Origin: Roseivivax halotolerans
Lineage (GTDB): Bacteria; Pseudomonadota; Alphaproteobacteria; Rhodobacterales; Rhodobacteraceae
Reading direction: 5' to 3'
DNA: 64,000 nucleotides
Assembly (NCBI RefSeq): GCF_900115815.1
Contig: NZ_FOXV01000001.1
Coordinates: 491,393 to 555,392, forward strand
This document shows positions 21,383 through 29,809 of the stretch, one piece after another. Positions within the stretch are counted from its first letter, which is position 1, and each line of letters begins with the position of its first letter. A program made the position numbers and the translations under genes. The notes below the pieces were generated by a model that was given only the letters and a program-made list of their open reading frames with translations, made no database searches and was not told the origin of the DNA.

Positions 21383-21889
21383 TCAGGCGCCTCGGCGTGT
21401 TGCGTCGGTCAACCCGTCGAGGTCCATTTGCGAGCGCGGCCTGGCATCCGGGTCGTCGTCGAGCACGCTGTGCCATTGTTCCATCACGCGGAAGACGGTC
21501 GCGAGGTCTTCGGGGGCGATCGCGTCCAGAAGCCGCCGCTCGACGGCATGGGCCTTGGGAACGATATCGGCAAATATGGCGCGGCCCTTCTCCGTCAGGG
21601 AGATAGCCACCAGCCGGCCATCGAGGTCGACCGGGGCTTTGCTGACAAGGCCCTGTGCCTCGAGGCGGCTGACGGCGCGGCTCACGCGCGGCTTATCGAG
21701 GTTCACGCAGCCATGGATCTCGCGCACCGACACCGCGCCGCAGCGAGACAGATGCGCCAAGACCCGCCACTCGGCGACCGAAAGATCATGACTGCGCCCG
21801 TATTCGACCGAAAGGCGGCGGCTGACCCGCTCGGACAGAACGGCGAGGCGGTAAGGCAGGAAGGTCGACAGGTGGAAGTCCGTCGGCAT
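21383..21889 (-). CDS. MarR family transcriptional regulator of the homogentisate cluster
   Basis: The 168-residue protein has a MarR winged-helix domain. The recognition part is VSVREIHGCVNLDKPRVSRAV, quoted here only as positions about 65-85, followed by the wing LVSKAPVDLDGRLVAISLTEKG in parts. I use the ATG at 21889 rather than the in-frame ATG at 21937, because a sigma-70-like promoter for this gene (TTGCAC, 16 bp, TATTGT) lies at 21918-21945, downstream of the longer start. It is divergent from the catabolic operon and faces two related palindromes, so it very likely represses both itself and that operon, with an aromatic intermediate as ligand. Confidence 0.85.
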   Translation of the reverse strand: MPTDFHLSTFLPYRLAVLSERVSRRLSVEYGRSHDLSVAEWRVLAHLSRCGAVSVREIHGCVNLDKPRVSRAVSRLEAQGLVSKAPVDLDGRLVAISLTEKGRAIFADIVPKAHAVERRLLDAIAPEDLATVFRVMEQWHSVLDDDPDARPRSQMDLDGLTDATRRGA

Positions 21890-21905
21890 GCTTGGTCCCA
21901 AATTC

Positions 21906-21919
21906 GTTGCAGGCGCAAC
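21906..21919. promoter_or_regulatory. Palindrome GTTGC-N4-GCAAC, probable MarR operator 2
   Basis: This dyad overlaps the expected transcription start and the -10 edge of the leftward marR promoter. Its half-site GTTGC recurs in the larger dyad at 21941-21964, suggesting that one regulator binds both. Confidence 0.55.
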
Positions 21920-21945
21920 AATATTGACTTTAGCCATGGGTGCAA
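21918..21945 (-). promoter_or_regulatory. Predicted marR promoter
   Basis: On the minus strand TTGCAC (21945-21940) and TATTGT (21923-21918) are separated by 16 bases. The -35 overlaps the large dyad and the -10 touches the small one. Confidence 0.45.
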
Positions 21946-21964
21946 CGATAACCGTATCGTTGCA
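21924..21964 (+). promoter_or_regulatory. Predicted promoter of the homogentisate operon with overlapping operator 1
   Basis: TTGACT (21924-21929), a 17-base spacer and GATAAC (21947-21952) form a good sigma-70 promoter pointing at the catabolic genes. A perfect dyad TGCAACGAT-N6-ATCGTTGCA (21941-21964) covers the -10 element, the standard geometry for repression by a MarR dimer. Confidence 0.6.
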
Positions 21965-22015
21965 ATCGAAACGAGTTCAGCAAGAGTGCAATGACGCTCA
22001 GGAAGGAGCTGCGAT

Positions 22016-22966
22016 ATGGCCAAGGCATTCGCATCCCAGGGGGACATGACGGAGAAGAAGACCTCCTTCACCGAGATCGGCGAGGGGCTTTACGCGTTCA
22101 CCGCCGAGGGCGATCCCAATTCCGGCGTCATCATCGGCGACGACAGCGTGATGATTGTCGAGGCGCAGGCCACCCCACGTCTCGCGAACAAGGTCATCGA
22201 CTGCGTCCGCAGCGTTACGGACAAACCCATTAGCCACGTGGTGCTGACCCATTATCACGCCGTGCGCGTGCTGGGGGCTTCGGCCTTCGGGGCGGGCCAG
22301 ATCATCATGTCGGACACCGCCCGCGCCATGGTGGTCGAGCGAGGACAGGAAGACTGGGACAGCGAGTTCCAGCGCTTTCCGCGCCTTTTCGAGGGGCATG
22401 AAAGCATCCCCGGCCTGACCTGGCCGACGACGACCTTCAGCGACGAGATGACCGTCTACCTTGGCAACCGCAAGGTCGAGATCAAGCAGATTGGCCGCGC
22501 CCACACCGCCGGTGACGCGGTGATCTGGGTGCCCGATGCGCAGACCATGTTTACCGGCGATATCGTCGAATACCACTCCGCCTGCTATTGCGGTGACGGG
22601 CATTACGAGGATTGGGGCGGCACGCTCGACAACGTGAAGGCCTATGACCCGCAGTTCATCGCGCCGGGCCGCGGCGACGCGCTGGTTGGGCGCGAGATGG
22701 TGGATGCCGCGCTCGAGAACACCCGCGATTTCGTCGAAAGCACCTATCGCCCGGTCAAGCAGGTCGCCGCGAAAGGCGGCAGCCTCAAGGACGCCTGGGA
22801 CGCCGTGCGCGAGGTTTGCGATCCGAAGTTCAAGGATTACGCCATCTACGAACACTGCCTGCCGTTCAACGTGGCCCGCGCCTATGACGAGGCGCGCGGG
22901 ATCGACACGCCGCGGATCTGGACCGCCGAGCGCGACATCGCGATGTGGGAACAGCTACAGTCCTGA
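22016..22966 (+). CDS. Metallo-beta-lactamase-fold protein with an altered metal site, homogentisate cluster
   Basis: This 316-residue protein has the MBL fold, but the usual HxHxDH motif reads HYHAVR at residues 79-84. The two site-1 histidines (79, 81), His163 in AHTAGD and Asp182 in FTGD remain, while the Asp-His pair that normally binds the second metal is replaced by Val-Arg. It may thus be a one-metal enzyme or have changed chemistry. It starts the operon MBL-FAD hydroxylase-DUF2783-hmgA-fahA, with GGAAGGAG before the ATG. A role in handling a lactone, thioester or quinone by-product of aromatic breakdown is possible, but nothing in the sequence decides it. Confidence 0.8.
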   Translation: MAKAFASQGDMTEKKTSFTEIGEGLYAFTAEGDPNSGVIIGDDSVMIVEAQATPRLANKVIDCVRSVTDKPISHVVLTHYHAVRVLGASAFGAGQIIMSDTARAMVVERGQEDWDSEFQRFPRLFEGHESIPGLTWPTTTFSDEMTVYLGNRKVEIKQIGRAHTAGDAVIWVPDAQTMFTGDIVEYHSACYCGDGHYEDWGGTLDNVKAYDPQFIAPGRGDALVGREMVDAALENTRDFVESTYRPVKQVAAKGGSLKDAWDAVREVCDPKFKDYAIYEHCLPFNVARAYDEARGIDTPRIWTAERDIAMWEQLQS

Positions 22967-22991
22967 CGGTCGACTGGGGAGGAGGAGGCCA

Positions 22992-24593
22992 ATGACACTG
23001 CAAGACCGCTATCCGCTGGCGTTCCGGCTCTACCCCTATGCCCGGTCGCCCGATCAGGACGCCGAGGCGCCCATCCGGCACCCGGCGGTCATCGTGGGCG
23101 CGGGTCCGGTGGGGCTCTCGCTTGCTCTCGATCTTGGGCTGCGCGGAACGCCGGTCGTCGTGCTCGACGATCACGAAGGCGTCGGCCTCGGCTCGCGAGC
23201 GCTGTGTTTTGCCAAGCGAACGCTCGAAATCATGGACCGGCTTGGCGCCGGCCGGGACATGGTGGGCAAAGGCATTGTCTGGCAGAAAGGCCGTGTCTTC
23301 CGCGACCGCGACGAGATCTTCGACTTCGACCTGCTGCCCGAGGCGGGGCATGAATACCCGGCCTTCATCAACCTTCAGCAGCCGCATTTCGAGCGATTCA
23401 CGATGGAGGCGATCGCGCGAGCGCAGGCAGGCGGAGCGCCGATCGAGGTCCGGGGCAAAAACCGCGTCGATGCCGCGACCGTCACGGAGGACGGCGCGAC
23501 GCTCGACCTGATGACGCCTGACGGCCCTTACCGGATCGCCGCCGATTACCTGATCGCCTGCGACGGTGCCCGTTCGCCGGTGCGCTCGATGCTCGGCCTA
23601 GGCTTCGAGGGCCGCGTCTTCGAGGACAACTTCCTCATCGCCGACGTGAAGATGACCGCCGACTTCCCGACCGAACGCTGGTTCTGGTTCGAGCCGTGGT
23701 TCAAGTCGGGCGACAGCGCGCTTCTTCACAAGCAGCCCGACGACATCTGGCGCATCGACTTCCAGCTTGGCTGGGATATCGACCGCGAAAAGGAACTCAA
23801 GCCCGAGAACATCCGCGCCCGCGTCGACAAGATGCTGGGCCATTCCGACTATGAACTGGACTGGTGCTCGATCTACACGTTCCAGTGCCGGCGGATGGAG
23901 CGGTTCCGGCATGGCCGCGTTGTTTTCGCCGGCGACAGCGCGCACCAGGTCTCGCCCTTCGGGGCGCGGGGCGCGAATTCGGGCGTGCAGGACGCCGACA
24001 ACCTCGGCTGGAAGCTGGCGGCGGTACTGGCTGGTGCGCCCGATGCGCTGCTCGACAGCTACGATGCCGAGCGGGTGATGGCGGCCGACGAAAACATCCT
24101 CAACTCGTCCCGTTCGACCGATTTCCTGACGCCGAAGACGGAGGTCTCCCGCCTGTTCCGAAACGCCGTCCTCGACCTTGCGCGGCAGCACGCCTTCGCC
24201 CGGCCACTGATCAATTCGGGGCGCCTCAGCCTGCCTTGCATCTACGACGGCTCGCCGCTGAACACCGCCGATGCGCTCGACGGACCGGCTCGAAGCCGTC
24301 CCGGCGCCCCTTGCCCGGACGCACCCTTCGGCGATGGCTTCCTGCTCCAGTCGCTCGGCGGCGGTTTCACCCTGCTGGCCATCGGCTGCGACGCGCCCGA
24401 CAGCCTCGAGGAGGCCGGGGCGAAGGCCACCCGCCTGTCTGTCGAGCCGACACCCGAAATCCGGGATCGTTATCTCGCATCGGCGTCTGCGGCGCTTTAT
24501 CTGATCCGGCCTGACCAGCACGTCGCAGGGCGCTGGCCGGAATTCGACGAAACAGCACTCCGCGCCGCGATGCGCCGCGCCATGGGATACTGA
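22992..24593 (+). CDS. FAD-dependent aromatic hydroxylase (MhpA/UbiH class), candidate homogentisate-forming
   Basis: The 533-residue flavoprotein has the group-A monooxygenase motifs: FAD-binding VIVGAGPVGLSLAL near residue 32, DYLIACDGARSPVR, and GRVVFAGDSAHQVSPFG followed by GANSGVQDADNLGWKLA. A GAGGAGGAGG precedes the ATG at 22992, after a 25-base gap from the MBL gene. It is followed three bases later by a 69-residue DUF2783 gene and then hmgA. A large flavoprotein plus a small partner encoded by homogentisate genes recalls the two-component 3-hydroxyphenylacetate 6-hydroxylase MhaA/MhaB described in Pseudomonas putida, which makes homogentisate. That match is inference from size and context. 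Confidence 0.83.
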   Translation: MTLQDRYPLAFRLYPYARSPDQDAEAPIRHPAVIVGAGPVGLSLALDLGLRGTPVVVLDDHEGVGLGSRALCFAKRTLEIMDRLGAGRDMVGKGIVWQKGRVFRDRDEIFDFDLLPEAGHEYPAFINLQQPHFERFTMEAIARAQAGGAPIEVRGKNRVDAATVTEDGATLDLMTPDGPYRIAADYLIACDGARSPVRSMLGLGFEGRVFEDNFLIADVKMTADFPTERWFWFEPWFKSGDSALLHKQPDDIWRIDFQLGWDIDREKELKPENIRARVDKMLGHSDYELDWCSIYTFQCRRMERFRHGRVVFAGDSAHQVSPFGARGANSGVQDADNLGWKLAAVLAGAPDALLDSYDAERVMAADENILNSSRSTDFLTPKTEVSRLFRNAVLDLARQHAFARPLINSGRLSLPCIYDGSPLNTADALDGPARSRPGAPCPDAPFGDGFLLQSLGGGFTLLAIGCDAPDSLEEAGAKATRLSVEPTPEIRDRYLASASAALYLIRPDQHVAGRWPEFDETALRAAMRRAMGY

Positions 24594-24596
24594 CAG

Positions 24597-24806
24597 ATGC
24601 TGAACGACACCCCGAACATCCCAGACCCCGACGGGTTCTACGCGGAGCTTCTAGGCACCCATGAGGGTCTTACGCCCGAGGAAAGCCACGCTCTCAATGC
24701 GCGGCTGATCCTCATCCTCGCCAATCACATTGGCGACCGCGAGACGCTTTCGGCTGCGCTCGAAGCCGCCCGCACATCGGGCCAGAACACAGGAGAAGCC
24801 TCATGA
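24597..24806 (+). CDS. DUF2783 small protein, candidate coupling subunit of the FAD hydroxylase
   Basis: This 69-residue acidic helical protein includes the segment [20 protein letters not shown], cited for position 6-25, followed by [19 protein letters not shown]. It is squeezed between the hydroxylase (3-base gap) and hmgA (4-base ATGA overlap), showing tight co-expression. DUF2783 proteins have no established function known to me. By analogy with the small MhaB subunit it may couple NADH oxidation to substrate hydroxylation. It has no metal-binding cysteines and no membrane segment. Confidence 0.75.
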   Translation: MLNDTPNIPDPDGFYAELLGTHEGLTPEESHALNARLILILANHIGDRETLSAALEAARTSGQNTGEAS

Positions 24807-26149
24807 CCAAGTTCGAATCCGGCGTCACGATCCAAGCTGACGGTGGCACGACGACGCCCGGCTACATGCCCGGCTTCGGCAACGATTTCGAAACGGAGGC
24901 GCTGCCCGGCGCTTTGCCCCAGGGCATGAACTCGCCCCAGAAATGCGAATACGGTCTTTACGGCGAGCAGCTCTCCGGCACCGCTTTTACCGATGTGCGC
25001 CCCGAGCGAACGTGGTGCTATCGTATCCGCCCCTCGGTCAAGCACTCGTCCCGCTATACGCGCATCGATCTGCCCTATTGGAAGACCGCGCCGCATGTGC
25101 CGGAGAGCGTCACCAGCCTTGGGCAGTACCGCTGGGATCCGGTGCCGCATGAGGACGGGCTGACCTGGCTGACGGGCATGCGAACCATGACCACCGCCGG
25201 CGACGTGAACACGCAGGTTGGCATGGCGGCGCATGTGTATCTCGTCACCGAGAGCATGACCGACAGCTACTTCTACTCCGCCGACAGCGAATTGCTGGTT
25301 GTGCCGCAGGAAGGCCGCCTGCGCTTTGCGACCGAGCTCGGCATCATCGACCTCGCCCCGCAGGAGGTCGCCATCCTGCCGCGCGGCCTCGTCTACCGGG
25401 TCGAGGTGCTGGACGGCCCCTGCCGCGGCTTCGTCTGCGAGAATTACGGCCAGAAGTTCGAGCTGCCCGGCCGAGGGCCGATCGGCGCGAACTGCATGGC
25501 CAATCCGCGCGACTTCAAGGCGCCGGTGGCCGCCTTCGAGGACCGCGAGGTGCCCTCGACCCTGACCATCAAGTGGTGCGGCCAGTTCCACGAGACCCAC
25601 ATCGGGCACTCCCCCCTCGACGTTGTGGCATGGCACGGCAATTACGCACCCATGAAATATGACCTCAAGACATATTGCCCGGTCGGCGCGATCCTCTTCG
25701 ACCATCCAGATCCGTCGATCTTCACCGTGCTGACAGCGCCCTCGGCGGTGCCGGGCACGGCCAACATCGACTTCGTGCTGTTCCGCGAGCGCTGGATGGT
25801 AGCCGAGAACACCTTCCGCCCGCCCTGGTACCACAAGAACGTCATGTCCGAGCTGATGGGCAACATCTATGGCCAGTATGATGCCAAGCCTCAGGGCTTC
25901 GTCCCTGGCGGCATGAGCCTCCACAACATGATGCTGCCGCACGGGCCGGACCGCGAAGCCTTCGAGAAGGCGTCGAACGCCAATCTTGGGCCGGACAAGC
26001 TCGACAACACCATGTCCTTCATGTTCGAGACGCGCTTCCCGCAGCACCTGACCGAGTTCGCGGGCAAGGAGGCGCCACTGCAGGACGACTACATCGACTG
26101 CTGGGACAGTCTTGAAAAGAAGTTCGACGGCACTCCCGGCCGGAAATGA
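24803..26149 (+). CDS. hmgA: Homogentisate 1,2-dioxygenase
   Basis: HmgA opens the homogentisate ring with O2 to give maleylacetoacetate. The 448-residue protein is full length and shows family landmarks: [19 protein letters not shown] (residues 14-32), [20 protein letters not shown], and the C-terminal [11 protein letters not shown] followed by [12 protein letters not shown], which contain iron-ligand His/Glu positions. Start and stop overlap the flanking genes in ATGA style, so the operon is tightly coupled. The gene that normally follows for isomerisation is only a stub here. Confidence 0.96.
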   Translation: MTKFESGVTIQADGGTTTPGYMPGFGNDFETEALPGALPQGMNSPQKCEYGLYGEQLSGTAFTDVRPERTWCYRIRPSVKHSSRYTRIDLPYWKTAPHVPESVTSLGQYRWDPVPHEDGLTWLTGMRTMTTAGDVNTQVGMAAHVYLVTESMTDSYFYSADSELLVVPQEGRLRFATELGIIDLAPQEVAILPRGLVYRVEVLDGPCRGFVCENYGQKFELPGRGPIGANCMANPRDFKAPVAAFEDREVPSTLTIKWCGQFHETHIGHSPLDVVAWHGNYAPMKYDLKTYCPVGAILFDHPDPSIFTVLTAPSAVPGTANIDFVLFRERWMVAENTFRPPWYHKNVMSELMGNIYGQYDAKPQGFVPGGMSLHNMMLPHGPDREAFEKASNANLGPDKLDNTMSFMFETRFPQHLTEFAGKEAPLQDDYIDCWDSLEKKFDGTPGRK

Positions 26150-26217
26150 AGCTCTACACTTATTTGCGGTCCGGCACGTCCAAGCGTGTGCGGATTGCCT
26201 GGGAACGAAGTCGATGA
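26146..26217 (+). pseudogene. maiA: maiA maleylacetoacetate isomerase, 5' remnant
   Basis: An ATG at 26146 overlaps the hmgA stop and encodes [20 protein letters not shown] before stopping at 26215. This closely resembles the start of zeta-class glutathione transferases/maleylacetoacetate isomerases (typically MKLY.YWRSSAxYRVRIALNL). The rest of the about 210-residue enzyme is missing. The 136 bases to fahA are somewhat more AT-rich and match no part of MaiA that I recognise. The position hmgA-maiA-fahA is where an intact maiA would be expected, so this looks like an internal deletion. Confidence 0.75.
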
Positions 26218-26353
26218 AAGCCCGTCCATCGGCACCGCTGTCGCTGCCGAACGGGCTGATTGTTATATTGAGCGCAATTCCGAAGCCGATGAATTTCTCG
26301 AATTGCCGGTCTTCGATGCGACCCGAACACGACGCCAACTGGAAGGCACCGAC

Positions 26354-27601
26354 ATGACCGATCTGCTTCGCTCCTGGGTCGAGAGCGCCAACGCACCTGA
26401 AGCCGACTTCCCGCTGAACAACCTGCCCTACGGCGTCTTTTCGAGCGGCGACGGGACCATGCCGCGCTGCGGGGTCGCAATCGGCGAGAAGATCTTCGAT
26501 CTCTGCGCCGCCGAGGGCGATGACCTCGTGACGCCTGCAGGCCATCCGGTCTTCGACGTGCCCTACTGGAACGACTTCATGGAACTTGGCCCCGAGGCCT
26601 GGGCAGAGTTGCGCGTCCGGCTGACCGAGCTCTTGGCGGAGGGCGCCGAACCTTTGCCCAGCTATTTGGTCGATCAGGCAGCCGTGCAGATGCACATGCC
26701 GTTCAGGGTGTCGGAATACACCGATTTCTATGCCAGCCGAAACCACGCCTTCAACGTCGGCTCGATGTTCCGCGGGCCCGAGAACGCGCTGCCGCCGAAC
26801 TGGCTGCATATCCCGATCGGCTACAATGCCCGGGCCTCATCCGTCGTGGTCTCTGGCACTCCGATCATCCGGCCGCATGGCCAGCTGAAAGGTCCGGACG
26901 ACGCCGCGCCACGCTTCGCTGCGTCGCAGCGTTTCGACATCGAGCTGGAGATGGGCGCCATTGTCGGTCAGCCGTCGGAAGGTCCGATCTCGGTCGAACA
27001 GGCCTTCGAGAACATCTTCGGCTACGTTCTTCTCAACGACTGGTCCGCCCGCGACATCCAGGCCTGGGAATACCAGCCGCTGGGGCCGTTCCAGTCCAAG
27101 GCGACCGCCACCACGATCTCGCCCTGGATCGTGACCGCCGCCGCGCTCGAGCCCTTTCGAGCCTCCACCCCGGAGCGCGAACGGGAGCTTCTGCCCTACC
27201 TCGCCGAGCCTGCGCCCATGCTCTACGACATAGCGCTCGAGGTTGGCCTGACCCCCAAGGGCGGGCGGGAAACGGTGCTCTCGCAAACAAACCTCAACGA
27301 ACTCTATTACTCTGCCGCACAGCAACTGGCCCACCACACCAGCAGCGGTTGCCCGATGCGCGTCGGTGATTTGCTCGGCTCGGGCACGATCTCGGGTGCA
27401 GAGCCGCACTCGCGCGGCTCTCTGCTCGAGATGAGCTGGGGCGGCAAGGAGCCGGTCACGCTCGATACCGGCGAAACCCGATGCTTCATCGAGGACGGTG
27501 ACACGCTGACGCTGCGCGGCGGCGCCCAGGGCAAAGGCTATCGTGTCGGCTTTGGCGCCTGCACCGGTCAGATCCTGCCCGCCCGCGAGATCGGCGGCTG
27601 A
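26354..27601 (+). CDS. fahA: Fumarylacetoacetase
   Basis: FahA hydrolyses fumarylacetoacetate to fumarate and acetoacetate, the last step of tyrosine/homogentisate breakdown. The 415-residue protein has the N-terminal domain LPYGVFSSGDGTMPRCGVAIG and the catalytic motifs YTDFYASRNHAFNVGSMFR, LNDWSARDIQAWEYQPLGPF and HHTSSGCPMRVGDLLGSGT. The ATG at 26354 is preceded by GGAAGG and begins the conserved part; an in-frame extension covers the deleted maiA area and is not conserved. Confidence 0.96.
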   Translation: MTDLLRSWVESANAPEADFPLNNLPYGVFSSGDGTMPRCGVAIGEKIFDLCAAEGDDLVTPAGHPVFDVPYWNDFMELGPEAWAELRVRLTELLAEGAEPLPSYLVDQAAVQMHMPFRVSEYTDFYASRNHAFNVGSMFRGPENALPPNWLHIPIGYNARASSVVVSGTPIIRPHGQLKGPDDAAPRFAASQRFDIELEMGAIVGQPSEGPISVEQAFENIFGYVLLNDWSARDIQAWEYQPLGPFQSKATATTISPWIVTAAALEPFRASTPERERELLPYLAEPAPMLYDIALEVGLTPKGGRETVLSQTNLNELYYSAAQQLAHHTSSGCPMRVGDLLGSGTISGAEPHSRGSLLEMSWGGKEPVTLDTGETRCFIEDGDTLTLRGGAQGKGYRVGFGACTGQILPAREIGG

Positions 27602-27772
27602 TAGCCGCATCCACGCGTCCATCTCCGGCAGTGGTGAGGGCTTGGGCCGCGTGTGCGACTTGCTGACAATTCCGTGTTATATCGAGCTAATTCCGATCCG
27701 AAACTTGCACGACCGCGTAGCTTCCACACTCCAAAAGCTACGGAAGGCAGCGCAATTCGGTCGCTGAACACC

Positions 27773-28333
27773 ATGGAAAATATCGATCAATCCGACGACA
27801 TGGCGGTCCTCATCGCCGACGATGACATTGAATTTTCGGAACGTCTTGGCCGGGCACTTGCCAGACGCGGCTTCGTGCCCACCGTGACGCAAAGCTGCTC
27901 GGACGCAAGGCGCATCGCTTCGACCGAAAAACCTGCCTTCGCCGTCTGCGATCTGCGCTTGCAGGATGGAAGCGGTCTCGACATCGTCGAAGCTTTGAAG
28001 AAAGCGCGGCCCGATGCGCGATCGATCATTCTCACAGGGTACGGCGACACGCCGACAGTGGTTGCGGCGATCAAGCTCGGCGCATTCGACTACCTCGCCA
28101 AGCCCGCATCGGGAGATGAAATCGCTCACGCGCTGTTGGCAGACCCGGCGTCATCCAAGGGTCTGCCCGATACGATCGTCGAGCCCGAGCAGGCTCGGCT
28201 GACACATATCGCCCGGATCTTCGAGGAGGTGGACGGCAACGTCTCCGAAGCCGCCCGGCGACTTGGCATGCATCGGCGGACGCTTCAGCGCATCCTTCAG
28301 CGTGCGCGCGCCAAGGGCCACGCCAGTTTCTAA
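27773..28333 (+). CDS. RegA/PrrA/ActR-type redox response regulator
   Basis: The 186-residue protein has a receiver domain (acidic triad near ADDD, phospho-acceptor D60 in AVCDLRLQDGSG, ILTGYG, YLAKP) and the short Fis-like helix-turn-helix of the RegA family, with GNVSEAARRLGMHRRTLQRI near the end. RegA homologues control photosynthesis, cytochrome and hydrogenase genes in response to redox state. Neither the sensor kinase regB nor senC lies beside it, and the sequence is more divergent than a textbook RegA, so it may be a paralogue. No strong Shine-Dalgarno decides between ATG 27773 and ATG 27800. Confidence 0.8.
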   Translation: MENIDQSDDMAVLIADDDIEFSERLGRALARRGFVPTVTQSCSDARRIASTEKPAFAVCDLRLQDGSGLDIVEALKKARPDARSIILTGYGDTPTVVAAIKLGAFDYLAKPASGDEIAHALLADPASSKGLPDTIVEPEQARLTHIARIFEEVDGNVSEAARRLGMHRRTLQRILQRARAKGHASF

Positions 28334-28369
28334 CTCGCTGCGAACGCCGCTTGGGCCGAGAGCTTGGGA

Positions 28370-29809
28370 TCAGGCGTTGAACAAGGGCGTCGAGGCCGCG
28401 ATGGCCCAGGCAAGAACGATCCCAGACCCCAAACCGGCACCATTGGGGCCTGACCGCTCTTCGACCCACCTCGCCATCGTGCCGTAAACTGCCCAGAACA
28501 GGACCAGCACGGGAAGCACGGTAAAGGTCAGCCCGAGCTCTGCCGGATGCACCGTCATCGCGAGCACCAGTGCCAATAAAAATGGCACGCGCAGCCCGAT
28601 CCGTGCGAGCAAACCGCGGCCGCGGACCATGTGGCGATCCGCCAGTCCGAAGAGAAGCATGCCGGGCAGCAGAGCGAGGAACAGGATCGCTCTCGGGCCG
28701 GCCGGAACGAATGCGGCGCCGTAGCGGTCGAGCGCCAGCGCGAAGGCGCCAAGTCCCCAGGCGACCATCACCAGCGCTCCACCAAGATCGCGCAGGGCCA
28801 AACGGAGATCGGCTTGCAGAAGCAGGAGCACCAAGACCCCCCAGCTTCCAAAGCTGAGCGCGAGCGCCCCGAACGCAGCCAATCCGTTCAGTGGCAGGCC
28901 CGTCATCGCCAGACCACTTGCAGGGACCGCTGATAAAGACGCCGCGATGATGGCAGGACGCAGATCCTGCGCTGTATGACTCCTGGCCTTGGGCAAGACG
29001 GATACGATCGGCTTGCAGAGAAGCGTGATCGACAGAAGCAACGCGAGAATCCACGGTCCCGTCGACTTGGCATCTGTCGCCCTGCCGAGCCACGCGGACA
29101 CTTCGTTCAGCGTGCGTGTCGACCACAAGACGCCCACGTGCCCAACCAAAGGCGCAACGACAGCGCGTCGCGACACGCTCCCGTCCCGAGCGGTGAAACC
29201 TTCTTCGGCACGGCCGACCTGAGCGACCGTTTCCAGTGCGACATCGCGCAACCGTCCCTCGAACATTCCCGACACGATCAACAGGCGTTCGGGATGCGAC
29301 GATGTGACTGCCTCGGAATACATCGAGATCACGACAACAGCCTCGACCGAGGGATCTCGCTGCGCGGCGCGAACGTTGACGTCGGTCGCCATCGAATGCC
29401 CGACAAGCGCGACCCGGTTCAGCCCCGTCCGTGCCCTTGAGCGCGCCGTGACCTCGAGTGTCTGCCTGACGAGATCTTCGGTCGTTCCGGTCACGTTCCC
29501 GATTTCAGGCGAAAGCGCCTCCGCGTGGCGTCCGTGACCGATGTAGTCGAACGCGACCACCGAATGACCCTCCCTCGCCAGTGTCAGGGAAATGGCGTCC
29601 ATCATCTGGCGCGATCCTGCAAAGCCGTGAGATACGACGACAAGCATGTCGCTCGCGCCTGATGGCTCATATATCGTGGCGGGCGTGCGCCCGAGCATGA
29701 CGTCTTCGGTCGCGACCGAGCGTCGCGCGCTCTCTAGTTGCAAGACCGACACGCCGCCAAGCGCGAGCGCGATAAGAGTGATCAGAACGGTCAGTCGAGA
29801 GGCGGTCAT
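28370..29809 (-). CDS. Alpha/beta hydrolase fused to a polytopic membrane domain
   Basis: The 479-residue protein has an N-terminal signal-anchor (residues 5-24), then an alpha/beta hydrolase domain with the HG motif VVVSHGFAGSRQMMDA and the nucleophile elbow LVGHSMATD (about residues 134-142). From about residue 255 on, it continues as seven or eight membrane helices with no family I recognise. The hydrolase part should lie in the periplasm. The combination suggests a lipid or acyl-ester hydrolase tied to a transporter-like or membrane-remodelling domain, but the substrate is unknown. It is convergent with the RegA-like gene, 36 bases apart. Confidence 0.8.
   Translation of the reverse strand: MTASRLTVLITLIALALGGVSVLQLESARRSVATEDVMLGRTPATIYEPSGASDMLVVVSHGFAGSRQMMDAISLTLAREGHSVVAFDYIGHGRHAEALSPEIGNVTGTTEDLVRQTLEVTARSRARTGLNRVALVGHSMATDVNVRAAQRDPSVEAVVVISMYSEAVTSSHPERLLIVSGMFEGRLRDVALETVAQVGRAEEGFTARDGSVSRRAVVAPLVGHVGVLWSTRTLNEVSAWLGRATDAKSTGPWILALLLSITLLCKPIVSVLPKARSHTAQDLRPAIIAASLSAVPASGLAMTGLPLNGLAAFGALALSFGSWGVLVLLLLQADLRLALRDLGGALVMVAWGLGAFALALDRYGAAFVPAGPRAILFLALLPGMLLFGLADRHMVRGRGLLARIGLRVPFLLALVLAMTVHPAELGLTFTVLPVLVLFWAVYGTMARWVEERSGPNGAGLGSGIVLAWAIAASTPLFNA

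Noticed and set aside
24725..26809. 694-codon open frame antisense to hmgA and fahA
   Set aside because: High G+C makes long shadow frames common; hmgA and fahA on the other strand are certain genes.
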